DNA from: Paracoccaceae bacterium
GTDB lineage: Bacteria > Pseudomonadota > Alphaproteobacteria > Rhodobacterales > Rhodobacteraceae
Length of the DNA stretch: 64,000 nucleotides
Assembly (NCBI GenBank): GCA_947504705.1
Contig: CANNIA010000015.1
Coordinates: 1-64,000, forward strand
Direction: 5' to 3'
Below are positions 35,548 through 43,803 of the stretch, one piece after another (the first letter of the stretch is position 1; each line of letters opens with the position of its first letter). Below the pieces are notes generated by a model. The model was not told the DNA's origin. It ran no database searches and saw only the letters and a program-made list of their open reading frames with translations. The translations under genes and the position numbers were made by a program.

Positions 35548-35784
35548 GCCGTCCTCTGTTCCTTGTCTGCCGGGCGGGGCGGCCATGGGCCTTGCCCGCG
35601 CAGTCTGGTGTCTGGCGCTTATACGCGAGCCTGTCTGGCCTGAAAAGCCGCGAATCCGCCCTGCTGTCTTGAGGTTCAATAGTCAGACAACAAAAATGTT
35701 GGCGTGATTAAAATTTACCGTTTGATAAAAAAATGGACCTGTGCCAGCCTGTCAGAAAGAAAAAACAGGGAGGACTTGGGTCCA

Positions 35785-37104
35785 ATGACGAACAGCCCGC
35801 TGACGCCCGGCATTGTTTCGGGCCGCCTGCCAGCCGCAGCCTATGCCAAGAATTTCGGCGACCATGATCCGGCCCTTGATGGGCACGAGGCCCGTGTCGC
35901 TGCTGATCGCTGCTATTTCTGCCACGATGCGCCCTGCATCACGGCTTGTCCGACCGACATCGACATTCCCCTGTTCATCCGCCAGATCGCGACCGGAACC
36001 CCGGATGCAGCCGCACAGACGATCTGGAACCAAAACATCCTTGGCGGCATGTGCGCCCGGGTCTGCCCGACTGAAACGCTATGCGAACAGGCCTGCGTCC
36101 GTGAGGCCGCCGAGGGTAAGCCCGTCGAGATTGGCCGCCTGCAACGCTTTGCCACCGACCACGCCATGGCCAAGGGCAAGCAACCCTTCACCCGTGCCAA
36201 AGCGACCGGCAAGCGTGTCGCCGTCGTGGGCGCCGGACCTGCGGGTCTGGCCTGCGCACACCGGCTGGCCGTGCATGGCCATGACGTCGTCGTGTTGGAG
36301 CGCCGCGCCAAAGCGGGCGGCCTGAACGAATACGGTATCGCCAGCTACAAGGCGGCGGGGGGCTTTGCGGCCCGTGAAGTGGACTGGCTGCTTAAAATCG
36401 GCGGTATCGAAGTCCGGACCGGTGTCGAACTTGGCCGCGACGTGACGCTGGACCAGCTGAAAGCCGGTTATGACGCCGTCTTCCTAGGCGTCGGCCTTGC
36501 CGGAGTAAATGCTCTGCGTGCGGCGGGCGAGGATCTGGACGGCGTCCGCAACGCGGTCGATTTCATCGCTGAACTCCGCCAGTCGGAAGACCTGTCGAAG
36601 CTCTCTATAGGCCGCGATGTCGTTGTCATCGGCGGCGGCATGACGGCGGTTGATGCAGCGGTGCAATCCAAGCTTCTGGGCGCGGAAAACGTGACCATCG
36701 TCTACCGGCGCGGACAGGAAAAGATGTCCGCCTCGGGCTATGAACAGGACCACGCGGTTCAGGCCGGGGTGCGGATCATCCACAACGCGGCCCCGGTTCG
36801 GGTCGTGGGCAGTTCCAAAGCCGAAGCCGTGGAGTTTGCCTATACGGAAGACGCACCCGGTGGCCTAAAGCTTTCCTCCGAGACCTTCACGTTGAAGGCC
36901 GATCAGGTGTTCAAGGCCATCGGCCAGACCCTGACAAGCGCACCCGGAGGCCTTGCGGTCGAAGGTGGCAAGCTTGCGGGCCATTCGGGCAAAGTCTGGG
37001 TAGGTGGCGACTGCGCGGCGGGGGGCGAGGATCTGACGGTCAACGCCGTCGCCGGAGGGCGGGATGCCGCCGAGGCTATCCATACTATCCTTAAGGGTGG
37101 CTGA
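35785..37104 (+). CDS. preT: NAD-dependent dihydropyrimidine dehydrogenase subunit PreT
   Basis: FAD- and Fe-S-containing subunit of 439 residues that takes electrons from NAD(P)H and passes them to PreA for reduction of uracil and thymine. The N-terminal cysteine-rich region (CYFCHDAPCITACPTDID, GGMCARVCPTETLCEQACV) binds Fe-S clusters as in GltD-type proteins. FAD motif VAVVGAGPAGLACAHRLA and NAD motif VVVIGGGMTAVDAAVQ follow. Start at ATG 35785 (MTNSPLTPG) with GGGAGG upstream; an in-frame extension to 35704 is rejected. preA follows after one inserted gene. Confidence 0.93.
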   Translation: MTNSPLTPGIVSGRLPAAAYAKNFGDHDPALDGHEARVAADRCYFCHDAPCITACPTDIDIPLFIRQIATGTPDAAAQTIWNQNILGGMCARVCPTETLCEQACVREAAEGKPVEIGRLQRFATDHAMAKGKQPFTRAKATGKRVAVVGAGPAGLACAHRLAVHGHDVVVLERRAKAGGLNEYGIASYKAAGGFAAREVDWLLKIGGIEVRTGVELGRDVTLDQLKAGYDAVFLGVGLAGVNALRAAGEDLDGVRNAVDFIAELRQSEDLSKLSIGRDVVVIGGGMTAVDAAVQSKLLGAENVTIVYRRGQEKMSASGYEQDHAVQAGVRIIHNAAPVRVVGSSKAEAVEFAYTEDAPGGLKLSSETFTLKADQVFKAIGQTLTSAPGGLAVEGGKLAGHSGKVWVGGDCAAGGEDLTVNAVAGGRDAAEAIHTILKGG

Positions 37105-37170
37105 TGACCCGGTATTTCCCTTGCCAATACCCGGTTGACGGGCAAGAAGGGCGGCAATCAGGGGATTTCC

Positions 37171-37701
37171 GTGGAAGCTTTCGTCGACAGCATCGTCACC
37201 TTCATCGAAGCACACCGGGCTTGGTTCCCGGTGATCATGGTGCTGTTTGCCGCGGCGGAAACCACGGCGTTTCTTTCGATCCTGATTCCGTCAACGCCAA
37301 TTCTCGCCGGGGTTGGCGCGCTAGCTGCAACCGGGGCGCTGTCGTTTACGACACTTTGGATCGGGGCAACCATCGGCGCACTCATCGGCTCGACCTTCAG
37401 CTATTGGCTGGGCCTGCGCTATGGCGTGACGCTTTTGCAAATGCGGCCCTTGAAGGACCACCCCGAGATGGTCGCCAAGACCCAAGCCGCCTTCACGAAA
37501 TACGGTCCGGTCACGATCTTCATCGGGCATTTCACCACGATCTTCCGGCCTGTGGTCTTTCTTATGGCCGGGATGAGTGGGATGAGCTTTCCCCGCTTTG
37601 CCATCTGGAACAGCCTGGGCTGCGCGGCCTGGGCCTATGTGATCCCGAAACTCGGCCAGTATGGCGGCGATCTGATCGGCTTGCTCTGGTCCCAGTTCTG
37701 A
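37171..37701 (+). CDS. DedA family membrane protein
   Basis: Integral membrane protein of 176 residues, SNARE-associated/DedA family: LIPSTPILAGVGALAATGAL, GATIGALIGSTFSYWLGLRYG and FIGHFTTIFRPVVFLMAGMSGM are typical, with the conserved arginine after FTTIF. GTG at 37171 is chosen because AGGGGA precedes it; a TTG at 37135 has no ribosome-binding site. DedA proteins act as lipid flippases or transporters in other bacteria. It sits between preT and preA, an insertion that splits the enzyme operon. Confidence 0.85.
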   Translation: MEAFVDSIVTFIEAHRAWFPVIMVLFAAAETTAFLSILIPSTPILAGVGALAATGALSFTTLWIGATIGALIGSTFSYWLGLRYGVTLLQMRPLKDHPEMVAKTQAAFTKYGPVTIFIGHFTTIFRPVVFLMAGMSGMSFPRFAIWNSLGCAAWAYVIPKLGQYGGDLIGLLWSQF

Positions 37702-37809
37702 CCGCTACAGGCGGTTGGCAAGTCGGTTTCTTCGGCAAGCGAACATACCGACCTACTGCCCACCCTACGACATCCCCCCCTCTCCCCGCAGCATGCAAGG
37801 AGGCTTCTC

Positions 37810-39108
37810 ATGGCTGACCTTTCCGCCAATTTCATTGGCATCAAATCCCCGAACCCATTCTGGCTCGCCTCGGCCCCACCCACCGACAAGAAATACAACG
37901 TCGAGCGTGCGTTTGAGGCGGGCTGGGGTGGCGTGGTCTGGAAAACGCTTGGGTCCGAAGGCCCGCCAATCGTTAACGTCTCTGGCCCCCGCTACGGCGC
38001 GATCTGGGGCGCGGATCGTCGGCTTCTGGGCCTGAACAACATCGAGTTGATCACCGACCGCCCGCTGGAGGTGAACCTGCAAGAAATCAAAGAGGTCAAG
38101 CGCAAGTGGAAAGACCGGGCGCTGGTAATCTCTCTGATGGTGCCCTGCGACGAAGAAAGCTGGAAGGACATCCTCAAGCGCATCGAGGATACCGAGGCGG
38201 ACGGCGTGGAACTCAACTTCGGCTGCCCGCACGGGATGGCCGAACGCGGCATGGGCTCGGCTGTGGGTCAGGTCCCGGAATATATCGAGATGGTCACCCG
38301 CTGGGTGAAACAATATAGCCGGATGCCCTGCATCGTGAAGCTGACGCCCAACATCACCTCGATCCTGCCTCCCGCGATGGCGGCGAACCGGGGCGGGGCG
38401 GACGCGGTCAGCCTGATCAACACCATCAAGTCGATCACCAATGTCGACCTTGACGCCTTCTCGCCTTTCCCGATGATCGACGGCAAAGGCTCGCACGGCG
38501 GCTATTGCGGCCCGGCGGTCAAACCCATCGCGCTGAACATGGTGGCCGAGATTGCCCGGCATGAAGACACCCGTGGCCTGCCGATCTCCGGCATCGGTGG
38601 CGTAACGACTTGGCGCGACGCAGCGGAATTCATGGCCCTTGGCGCAGGCAATGTGCAGGTCTGCACGGCAGCGATGACCTATGGCTTCAAGATCGTGCAG
38701 GAAATGATCTCGGGCCTTTCGGAATACCTTGACCAAAAACAGATGTCGCTGAATGACCTGATCGGTCGCGCGGTGCCGAACTTTGTCGAATGGCAGCACC
38801 TGAACCTGAACTATGTCACGAAGGCGGTGATCAATCAGGACGACTGCATCAAATGCGGACGCTGCTATGCGGCTTGCGAGGATACCAGCCACCAGGCCAT
38901 CGCGATGTCTGAAGATCGCACCTTCACCGTCAAGGATGACGAATGCGTCGCCTGCAATCTTTGCGTCAACGTCTGCCCGGTCGACAATTGCATCACGATG
39001 AAGACCCTTCCCCTTGGCGGCCTTGACGAACGCACCGGGCGCAAGGTCGGCACCTTTGCCGACTGGACCACGCATCCGAACAACCCCTCGGCCCACGCAG
39101 CAGAGTAG
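37810..39108 (+). CDS. preA: NAD-dependent dihydropyrimidine dehydrogenase subunit PreA
   Basis: Catalytic subunit of 432 residues that reduces uracil/thymine to the dihydro form. The flavin (FMN) barrel has NPFWLASAPPTDKKYNVERA, KTLGSEGPPIVNVSGPRY, LNFGCPHGMAERGMGSAVGQ and SLINTIKSI. The C-terminus carries a two-cluster ferredoxin domain with CIKCGRCYAACEDTS and CVACNLCVNVCPVDNC, which receives electrons from PreT. Start ATG 37810 with AAGGAGG upstream. A hairpin follows the stop. Confidence 0.95.
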   Translation: MADLSANFIGIKSPNPFWLASAPPTDKKYNVERAFEAGWGGVVWKTLGSEGPPIVNVSGPRYGAIWGADRRLLGLNNIELITDRPLEVNLQEIKEVKRKWKDRALVISLMVPCDEESWKDILKRIEDTEADGVELNFGCPHGMAERGMGSAVGQVPEYIEMVTRWVKQYSRMPCIVKLTPNITSILPPAMAANRGGADAVSLINTIKSITNVDLDAFSPFPMIDGKGSHGGYCGPAVKPIALNMVAEIARHEDTRGLPISGIGGVTTWRDAAEFMALGAGNVQVCTAAMTYGFKIVQEMISGLSEYLDQKQMSLNDLIGRAVPNFVEWQHLNLNYVTKAVINQDDCIKCGRCYAACEDTSHQAIAMSEDRTFTVKDDECVACNLCVNVCPVDNCITMKTLPLGGLDERTGRKVGTFADWTTHPNNPSAHAAE

Positions 39109-39123
39109 CCGCTGCGAGTGGCA

Positions 39124-39150
39124 TCCGGGCGGTGTGATCCGCCGCCCGGA
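39124..39150 (+). terminator. hairpin after preA
   Basis: TCCGGGCGG at 39124-39132 pairs perfectly with CCGCCCGGA at 39142-39150. No T-run follows, so strength is uncertain. The remaining 130 bases to the TetR gene show no further feature. Confidence 0.45.
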
Positions 39151-39282
39151 CCTTGCCTTCAAGGAAAGGCCGCGCTTATTCTGCCATCGAACCTTTGACG
39201 GGGAAATCCTTGCAAAACCGTTAAAGCGCAACCGCAAGTCCTTGAAAAAATTCGAGAGAGACAACCTGTCCGGCGTGGACAG

Positions 39283-39897
39283 TCAGCACGCCAGCAACCG
39301 CGTGAACAGCGTTTCCAGGAAGCGACCTGCCTCGGCAAACGGATCATGACCCGGCCCCAGCACGGCCCGGACCTGCACATCAAAATCCGCGTAATGCTGG
39401 GTCAAGGACCAGATCGAGAAGATCAGATGCACCGGGTCGACCCGGGCAATCCGTCCCTGATCCATCCAGGCCAGCAGAACCGTGGCCTTTTCCTCGACCA
39501 ACCTGCGCAAATCTCCCTCGATCGCCGCACGCATCCGGGGGGCGCCTTGCAGGATCTCGTTGGCGAAAAGCCGGCTTTCGCGCGGGAAATCGCGGGCTAG
39601 GTCCAGCTTGCGTCGAACATAGCCCAAGATTTCCTGCATCGGGTCGCCCGCCGGATCCATCGCGCGCAAGGGATCAAGCCAGGTGTCCAGAAGCCCGGTC
39701 AGCAAGGCGGTATGCACCTCTTCCTTCGAGGGGAAGTAGTACAGAAGGTTGGGCTTCGACAGCCCCGCCACGTCGGCGATCTGGTCCAGCGTTGCCCCCC
39801 GGAACCCATGCAGCGAGAAAACTTCCAACGCCGCATCGAGGATAAGCTCGCGGTTGCGCTGCTGGATGCGGGAACGGGGGCGGGCAGTGGGGGACAT
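39283..39897 (-). CDS. RutR-like TetR family regulator, copy 1
   Basis: TetR regulator of 204 residues. The helix-turn-helix (LILDAALEVFSLHGFRGATL, DQIADVAGLSKPNLLYYFPS) and the C-terminal segment IFSIWSLTQHYADFDVQVRA match the YcdC/RutR type. RutR in Escherichia coli senses uracil and thymine. This is one of two such genes in the window (the other at 41318-41962). It ends facing preA and starts 121 bases from a small cupin gene. No RutR-consensus operator was found near it. Confidence 0.85.
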   Translation of the reverse strand: MSPTARPRSRIQQRNRELILDAALEVFSLHGFRGATLDQIADVAGLSKPNLLYYFPSKEEVHTALLTGLLDTWLDPLRAMDPAGDPMQEILGYVRRKLDLARDFPRESRLFANEILQGAPRMRAAIEGDLRRLVEEKATVLLAWMDQGRIARVDPVHLIFSIWSLTQHYADFDVQVRAVLGPGHDPFAEAGRFLETLFTRLLAC

Positions 39898-40018
39898 GGA
39901 ACCGGATGCAATAAAGTGTTTCCCTTGGATAGCCCGGGCGGCGATGCTAGGTCAAATCATTCGCCCGACGCGAACGATCTGGGGCAAGGGAAAGGTGTTG
40001 GCAATGCGGGAGGCATGT

Positions 40019-40288
40019 ATGGCAACCACCCTGGTCGACGACGACCGCGTCCGGGTAACCCGCTTTGACTTTGCACCCGGGGCGGAAACCGGCTGGCACC
40101 GGCATGTGCATGACTACGTCATCACCGCCGTCACCGATTGCCACATGCTTTTGGAGGAACCCGGCGGCTGCACCCGGCGAGTTTTGGTGCCTGCCGGAAC
40201 GGCCTATCGCCGGGCCGAGGGTGTGGAGCACAACGTGATCAACGACGGTCCCGCCGCGATGAGCTTTGTCGAGGTCGAGCTGAAATAG
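40019..40288 (+). CDS. small cupin protein
   Basis: Single-domain cupin of 89 residues. Motif 1 is seen in FAPGAETGWHRHVHDYVITAV (two histidines and a conserved glycine), motif 2 in EGVEHNVINDG. The ATG at 40019 is favoured because GGGAGG lies 5 bases upstream; an in-frame ATG at 40004 is also possible. It lies between the two RutR-like genes in the pyrimidine island and resembles cupins found near such pathways. Substrate unknown. Confidence 0.8.
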   Translation: MATTLVDDDRVRVTRFDFAPGAETGWHRHVHDYVITAVTDCHMLLEEPGGCTRRVLVPAGTAYRRAEGVEHNVINDGPAAMSFVEVELK

Positions 40289-40301
40289 CGCCGGGCGAGG
40301 C

Positions 40302-40856
40302 TTAGGGCTGCAGGACAAGCTTGGTGTCGGCTGGCGGCAGGTCTAGCCACAAAAGCGCGGGGAAGTCTGGCGCGGCTCCGTCGGCTTGCGGAAGCAGCGT
40401 GCAGTCATCAACGGTGAAGGTGACGAGGTCCGCGATCCCCGGCCGGTCGCGCAAGTCGTCGCAAGCGATGGCATGGGCCAGAAGTTCCTGACTGTCCCAG
40501 GTTGCGACAGCGTAATAGGCACTCTTCTTGGCCTCGGACTCTGGAGCTGACATTTGCACAAGCCAATGCGTGTCATCCAGCCCGATGAAATGCAGGATCG
40601 GGTCATCCTCGGTGGATTCAGGGCCCGAAGGGTCGTGCATAAAGTAATGCGCACCCACCGGGATTATGGTGACCGTCGGTGTGTCCGAAGGTTTCCATTC
40701 CCCGCCATCAAGGTCGAAATGTGCGAAATTGGCCGTTTCCGTGCCAAGCAGGGCCATCGCCTGCGTATCGTCAAAACGCGGCGTTTCGGTCATCAGAAAG
40801 CATCCCGAAAGCATCAGGCAGGCCGTCAGGGCAAATGCGGGGCGAAAGGGGATCAT
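40302..40856 (-). CDS. lipoprotein of unknown function
   Basis: Predicted lipoprotein of 184 residues with signal sequence and lipobox LSGC (cysteine at residue 19). The mature part has no recognised domain; LHFIGLDDTHWLVQM and YYAVATWDSQELLAHAIACDD hint at a small beta-rich periplasmic fold. The start ATG overlaps the stop of the UPF0303 gene (ATGA), so the two are co-translated downstream of the RutR-like gene. Confidence 0.75.
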   Translation of the reverse strand: MIPFRPAFALTACLMLSGCFLMTETPRFDDTQAMALLGTETANFAHFDLDGGEWKPSDTPTVTIIPVGAHYFMHDPSGPESTEDDPILHFIGLDDTHWLVQMSAPESEAKKSAYYAVATWDSQELLAHAIACDDLRDRPGIADLVTFTVDDCTLLPQADGAAPDFPALLWLDLPPADTKLVLQP

Positions 40857-41308
40857 GGCATTTCCTTCATCTGGCGCAGACCGCGCACGACAAGTTTGTG
40901 ATCTTCAACCTGCGGCAGGCCGGAAACCGTGGCCACAGCCACCATCCCCACCCCCGCGACCCGGATTGGCACAGCGCCGCCGTGGTCGGCATGGTCCGTG
41001 GCGTCCAGCCCATGTTTCGCCAGTGTCTCACCCTTGGCGCGATGACGCAGCCCGACCAGCAGTGATGACGTCTGAAAGACAAGCGCCACGTTCGATTTCC
41101 GCCTGGCCCAAAGGTCGTTCAACGGCGCCGAGCCGGGCAGGGCAGCATGGAACAAGGTGCGGTCCGGGGTCCGGATGTTGATCACGACCGGCAAGGCATC
41201 GGCCATGGCCATATCGGTCAGGATCTGACCCAGCCGCAAGGCATCGCTTTCGGTGAACTTGTTCAGGACCAGCGCAGAAGCCTCGGCCTCAAGATCTGCA
41301 ATTTCCAT
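40853..41308 (-). CDS. UPF0303 / HbpS-like heme-degrading domain protein
   Basis: Cytosolic protein of 151 residues of the UPF0303 group, related in fold to GlcG/HbpS heme-binding domains: VLNKFTESDALRLGQILTD, PVVINIRTPDRTLFHAALPG, NDLWARRKSNVALVF and GAVPIRVAGVGMVAVATVSG. Two consecutive ATGs (41311 and 41308) begin the frame; the second has better spacing from TAAGGAG. It begins 9 bases after the RutR-like regulator gene on the same strand. Function is not known. Confidence 0.82.
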   Translation of the reverse strand: MEIADLEAEASALVLNKFTESDALRLGQILTDMAMADALPVVINIRTPDRTLFHAALPGSAPLNDLWARRKSNVALVFQTSSLLVGLRHRAKGETLAKHGLDATDHADHGGAVPIRVAGVGMVAVATVSGLPQVEDHKLVVRGLRQMKEMP

Positions 41309-41317
41309 CATCGCTCC

Positions 41318-41962
41318 TTAAATCGCGCCAATGCCGCGCAGGACCAAGTCCTTTACGCTGGCCTTAGCCTCGGACCATTGCCGGTCGGACAGGGGTTTGC
41401 CGCTGTTCAATGTCTGAATCTGGTGGCCAAAGTCGGCGTAGTGCTGGGTCGTGGCCCACAGCATGTACAAAAGATGCCGGGGATCGACGGGTCGCATCTT
41501 GCCCTCGTTGATCCAGTGTTGGATCAGGGCAATCCGGCCATTCGTCCAGTCGCGCAGCGTGGTTTCCAGATAGTCCTGAATCACCGGCGCGCCATGCATC
41601 ACCTCGCTGGCCCAGACCTTGGAACCATAGGGATGGGTGCGGGAGATATCCATCTTGGCGTCGATATAGCCACCCAGGCCCTCGACCGGTCCCGGCGCAT
41701 CGTCAAAGCTGGAGGCAGCGTCAAGCCAGATTTCGAAGATCTGCTGCACCACCTTGCGGTAAAGGTCTTCTTTGGTGGCAAAATAGTAGTGCAGGTTCGC
41801 CTTGGGCAGCCCGGCCATATCGGCGATCAACTGCATGGTCGCGCCCCCGAAACCGGCCTCGGCGAACACCTTTTCGGCGGCGTCCAGGATGGCGCGCTCA
41901 TTCTCGCGCCGGATATCTGTTCGACGGGGTTTAAGCCGGGTTATCTGGGCGTCTGCGGGCAT
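41318..41962 (-). CDS. rutR: RutR-like TetR family regulator, copy 2
   Basis: Protein of 214 residues with helix-turn-helix ILDAAEKVFAEAGFGGATMQ, LIADMAGLPKANLHYYFATK and RutR-type C-terminal features (WASEVMHGAPVI, LLYMLWATTQHYADFGHQI). The segment WATTQHYADF matches copy 1 at 39283 (WSLTQHYADF). It lies directly before two RutR-consensus operators and divergent from the beta-ureidopropionase-type gene, so it is the likely pyrimidine-responsive repressor of the island. Symbol given for the close family resemblance and operator match; the ligand here is inferred. Confidence 0.85.
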   Translation of the reverse strand: MPADAQITRLKPRRTDIRRENERAILDAAEKVFAEAGFGGATMQLIADMAGLPKANLHYYFATKEDLYRKVVQQIFEIWLDAASSFDDAPGPVEGLGGYIDAKMDISRTHPYGSKVWASEVMHGAPVIQDYLETTLRDWTNGRIALIQHWINEGKMRPVDPRHLLYMLWATTQHYADFGHQIQTLNSGKPLSDRQWSEAKASVKDLVLRGIGAI

Positions 41963-41980
41963 GGTGCCTTTAGTTTTATG

Positions 41981-41996
41981 TTGACCGGTTGGTCAG
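41981..41996. promoter_or_regulatory. RutR-type operator 1
   Basis: TTGACCGGTTGGTCAG, a TGACC/GGTCA dyad with a 4-base centre, 18 bases before the RutR-like gene start. It matches the E. coli RutR consensus TTGACCA-N2-TGGTCAA except at the centre-flanking A/T and last base. Confidence 0.75.
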
Positions 41997-42014
41997 GTTG
42001 TGGTGCGTTTCACC

Positions 42015-42030
42015 TTGACCATATGGTCAG
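42015..42030. promoter_or_regulatory. RutR-type operator 2
   Basis: TTGACCATATGGTCAG matches the RutR consensus TTGACCA-N2-TGGTCAA at all positions but the last. It is 34 bases (about three helical turns) from operator 1 and 53 bases before the amidohydrolase start. Confidence 0.85.
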
Positions 42031-42083
42031 GAAGTGAGTCGCGGCAAGGGGCAGGATGGCCCCGCTGCAACGGGGAGCGCGCC

Positions 42084-43346
42084 ATGACGAAAACCGCCAC
42101 CAGTTCGGGCGACAACCTGCGGATCAATTCTGAACGGCTGTGGGACAGCTTGCAGGAAATCGCGCTGATCGGCCCCGGCATTGCGGGCGGTTGCAACCGG
42201 CAGACTCTGACCGATGCCGATGGCGAAGGCCGCCACCTGTTCGCCGATTGGTGCAAGGCCGCGGGCATGACGATGGGCGTCGATACCATGGGCAACATGT
42301 TTGCCACGCGGGCTGGGACGGACCCGAAGGCGCTGCCGGTCTACATGGGCTCGCATCTGGATACCCAACCGACCGGAGGCCGCTATGACGGCGTTTTGGG
42401 CGTGTTGGGCGCACTGGAGGTGGTGCGCACGATGAACGACATGGGGGTGAAGACCAAGCACCCGATCGTCGTCACCAACTGGACAAACGAGGAAGGCGCG
42501 CGGTTTGCGCCTGCGATGCTGGCGTCGGGCGTGTTCGCGGGGATCCATACCGAGGAATATGCCAAGGGCCGCCGCGACCTTGATGGCAAGGTCTTCGGCG
42601 AGGAACTGGCCCGCATCGGCTGGGTCGGCGACGAAAAGACCGGCGCGCGGAAGATGCATGCGATGCTGGAGCTGCATATCGAGCAGGGGCCGATTCTGGA
42701 GGCCTCCGGCGCGTCGATTGGCGTTGTCACCCATGGTCAGGGCCTCTGGTGGCTGGAGATCACTCTGACGGGGAAGGACGCGCATACCGGCTCGACCCCG
42801 ATGAACATGCGGGTGAACGCGGGCCTTGGCATGGCGCGGATCACCGAACGCGTCCACCAGATCGCGATGAGCCACCAGCCGAACGCCGTGGGCGCGGTGG
42901 GGCAGGTCAAGGTCTTCCCGAACTCGCGCAACGTGATCCCGGGGCGGGTGGTGTTCACGGTCGATATCCGGTCCCCCGAACAGGCCAAGCTGGACGCGAT
43001 GAAAGCCGAAGTCATCCGCGCTGCCCATGCGGTGGCCAAGGAGTTGGGGCTGGGGTGCGAGATCGAGGATGTGGGCCACTTCGACCCCGTCACCTTTGAC
43101 GCAGGGTTAGTGAAGATCGTCCGCCAGTCCGCTGAAAAGCTGGGATATTCCCACATGGACATTGTCTCTGGTGCCGGCCACGACGCCTGCTGGATCAACC
43201 GCGTCGCCCCCACGGTGATGGTGATGTGCCCCTGCGTGGACGGGCTTTCCCACAACGAGGCCGAGAACATCTCGCCCGAATGGGCAGCGGCGGGGACGGA
43301 CGTGCTGCTGCACGCCGTGCTTGAGGTGGCGGAGGTGGTGGGGTGA
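42084..43346 (+). CDS. Zn-dependent amidohydrolase (beta-ureidopropionase / N-carbamoyl amino acid hydrolase)
   Basis: M20/M28-type metalloenzyme of 420 residues that hydrolyses N-carbamoyl-beta-alanine (or N-carbamoyl amino acids) to the amino acid, CO2 and ammonia, the last step of reductive pyrimidine breakdown. Metal ligands: YMGSHLDTQPTGGRYDG, NWTNEEGARFAPAML, ELHIEQGPILE and SGAGHDACWINR. GKDAHTGSTPMNMR is the dimer/substrate region. Start ATG 42084 with GGGGAG upstream. It follows the two RutR operators and precedes hydA, with one small gene between. Confidence 0.92.
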   Translation: MTKTATSSGDNLRINSERLWDSLQEIALIGPGIAGGCNRQTLTDADGEGRHLFADWCKAAGMTMGVDTMGNMFATRAGTDPKALPVYMGSHLDTQPTGGRYDGVLGVLGALEVVRTMNDMGVKTKHPIVVTNWTNEEGARFAPAMLASGVFAGIHTEEYAKGRRDLDGKVFGEELARIGWVGDEKTGARKMHAMLELHIEQGPILEASGASIGVVTHGQGLWWLEITLTGKDAHTGSTPMNMRVNAGLGMARITERVHQIAMSHQPNAVGAVGQVKVFPNSRNVIPGRVVFTVDIRSPEQAKLDAMKAEVIRAAHAVAKELGLGCEIEDVGHFDPVTFDAGLVKIVRQSAEKLGYSHMDIVSGAGHDACWINRVAPTVMVMCPCVDGLSHNEAENISPEWAAAGTDVLLHAVLEVAEVVG

Positions 43347-43792
43347 GATTAGTTCTTGGACTCTTGATTGGAGTATTAGCTTCTTCTTCTGCTCACGCAG
43401 AAGAAATGGTTCCTCTCGACTCAATAATGCAGGGAAACCCGGAAGAGTCATACAAGTTCATTCGATGTGCTGCCTTTTACAAAGCAAATGCTGATTGGGC
43501 AGGCGAAGCTGTCGATCAGGCCGATGTTGATCAGCAAATGAAAGCAGTCGTCGCACTGCTTGTTGTCGGAACAGACATAAGAAGTAAGAAGACGGGCGAG
43601 AATTTCGAAAGTGTGTTTGAAGTAGTGCAACAAGACGCAACTGCGATGCTTCAACTGTATGGAGAAAATTATCGCCAAAGTTATGCTTTACGGGGTGCGG
43701 CATGGGATGGGAATCCTCTTTGGGAAAGTGATGCCGCAACGTGCAAAATTCTTGGTGAAGTAGCATTAAACATCACCGCCGGAATGGAATAG
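43343..43792 (+). CDS. secreted protein of unknown function, AT-richer insert
   Basis: Exported protein of 149 residues: signal peptide (1-18, cleavage near AHAEE), then a helical mature part with two cysteines (FIRCAAFYKANADW and ATCKILGEV). It is expressed from a GTG that overlaps the amidohydrolase stop (GTGA) and ends 11 bases before hydA. Its base use is clearly more AT-rich than the genes on both sides, suggesting later insertion. No function recognised. Confidence 0.7.
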   Translation: MRLVLGLLIGVLASSSAHAEEMVPLDSIMQGNPEESYKFIRCAAFYKANADWAGEAVDQADVDQQMKAVVALLVVGTDIRSKKTGENFESVFEVVQQDATAMLQLYGENYRQSYALRGAAWDGNPLWESDAATCKILGEVALNITAGME

Positions 43793-43803
43793 GAGAGCTA
43801 GCC

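Noticed and set aside
35548-35784. Possible RutR operator before preT
   Set aside because: No TGACC/GGTCA dyad in the region; only a weak CAACA-N4-TGTTG repeat at 35688-35701, which has no known link.
37765-39264. Minus-strand frame of 499 codons opposite preA
   Set aside because: Antisense to a gene with two intact ferredoxin motifs; no domain of its own.
39898-40018. Possible RutR operator near TAGGTCAAAT between regulator copy 1 and the small cupin
   Set aside because: Only one half-site (GGTCAA) is present; the other arm is missing.
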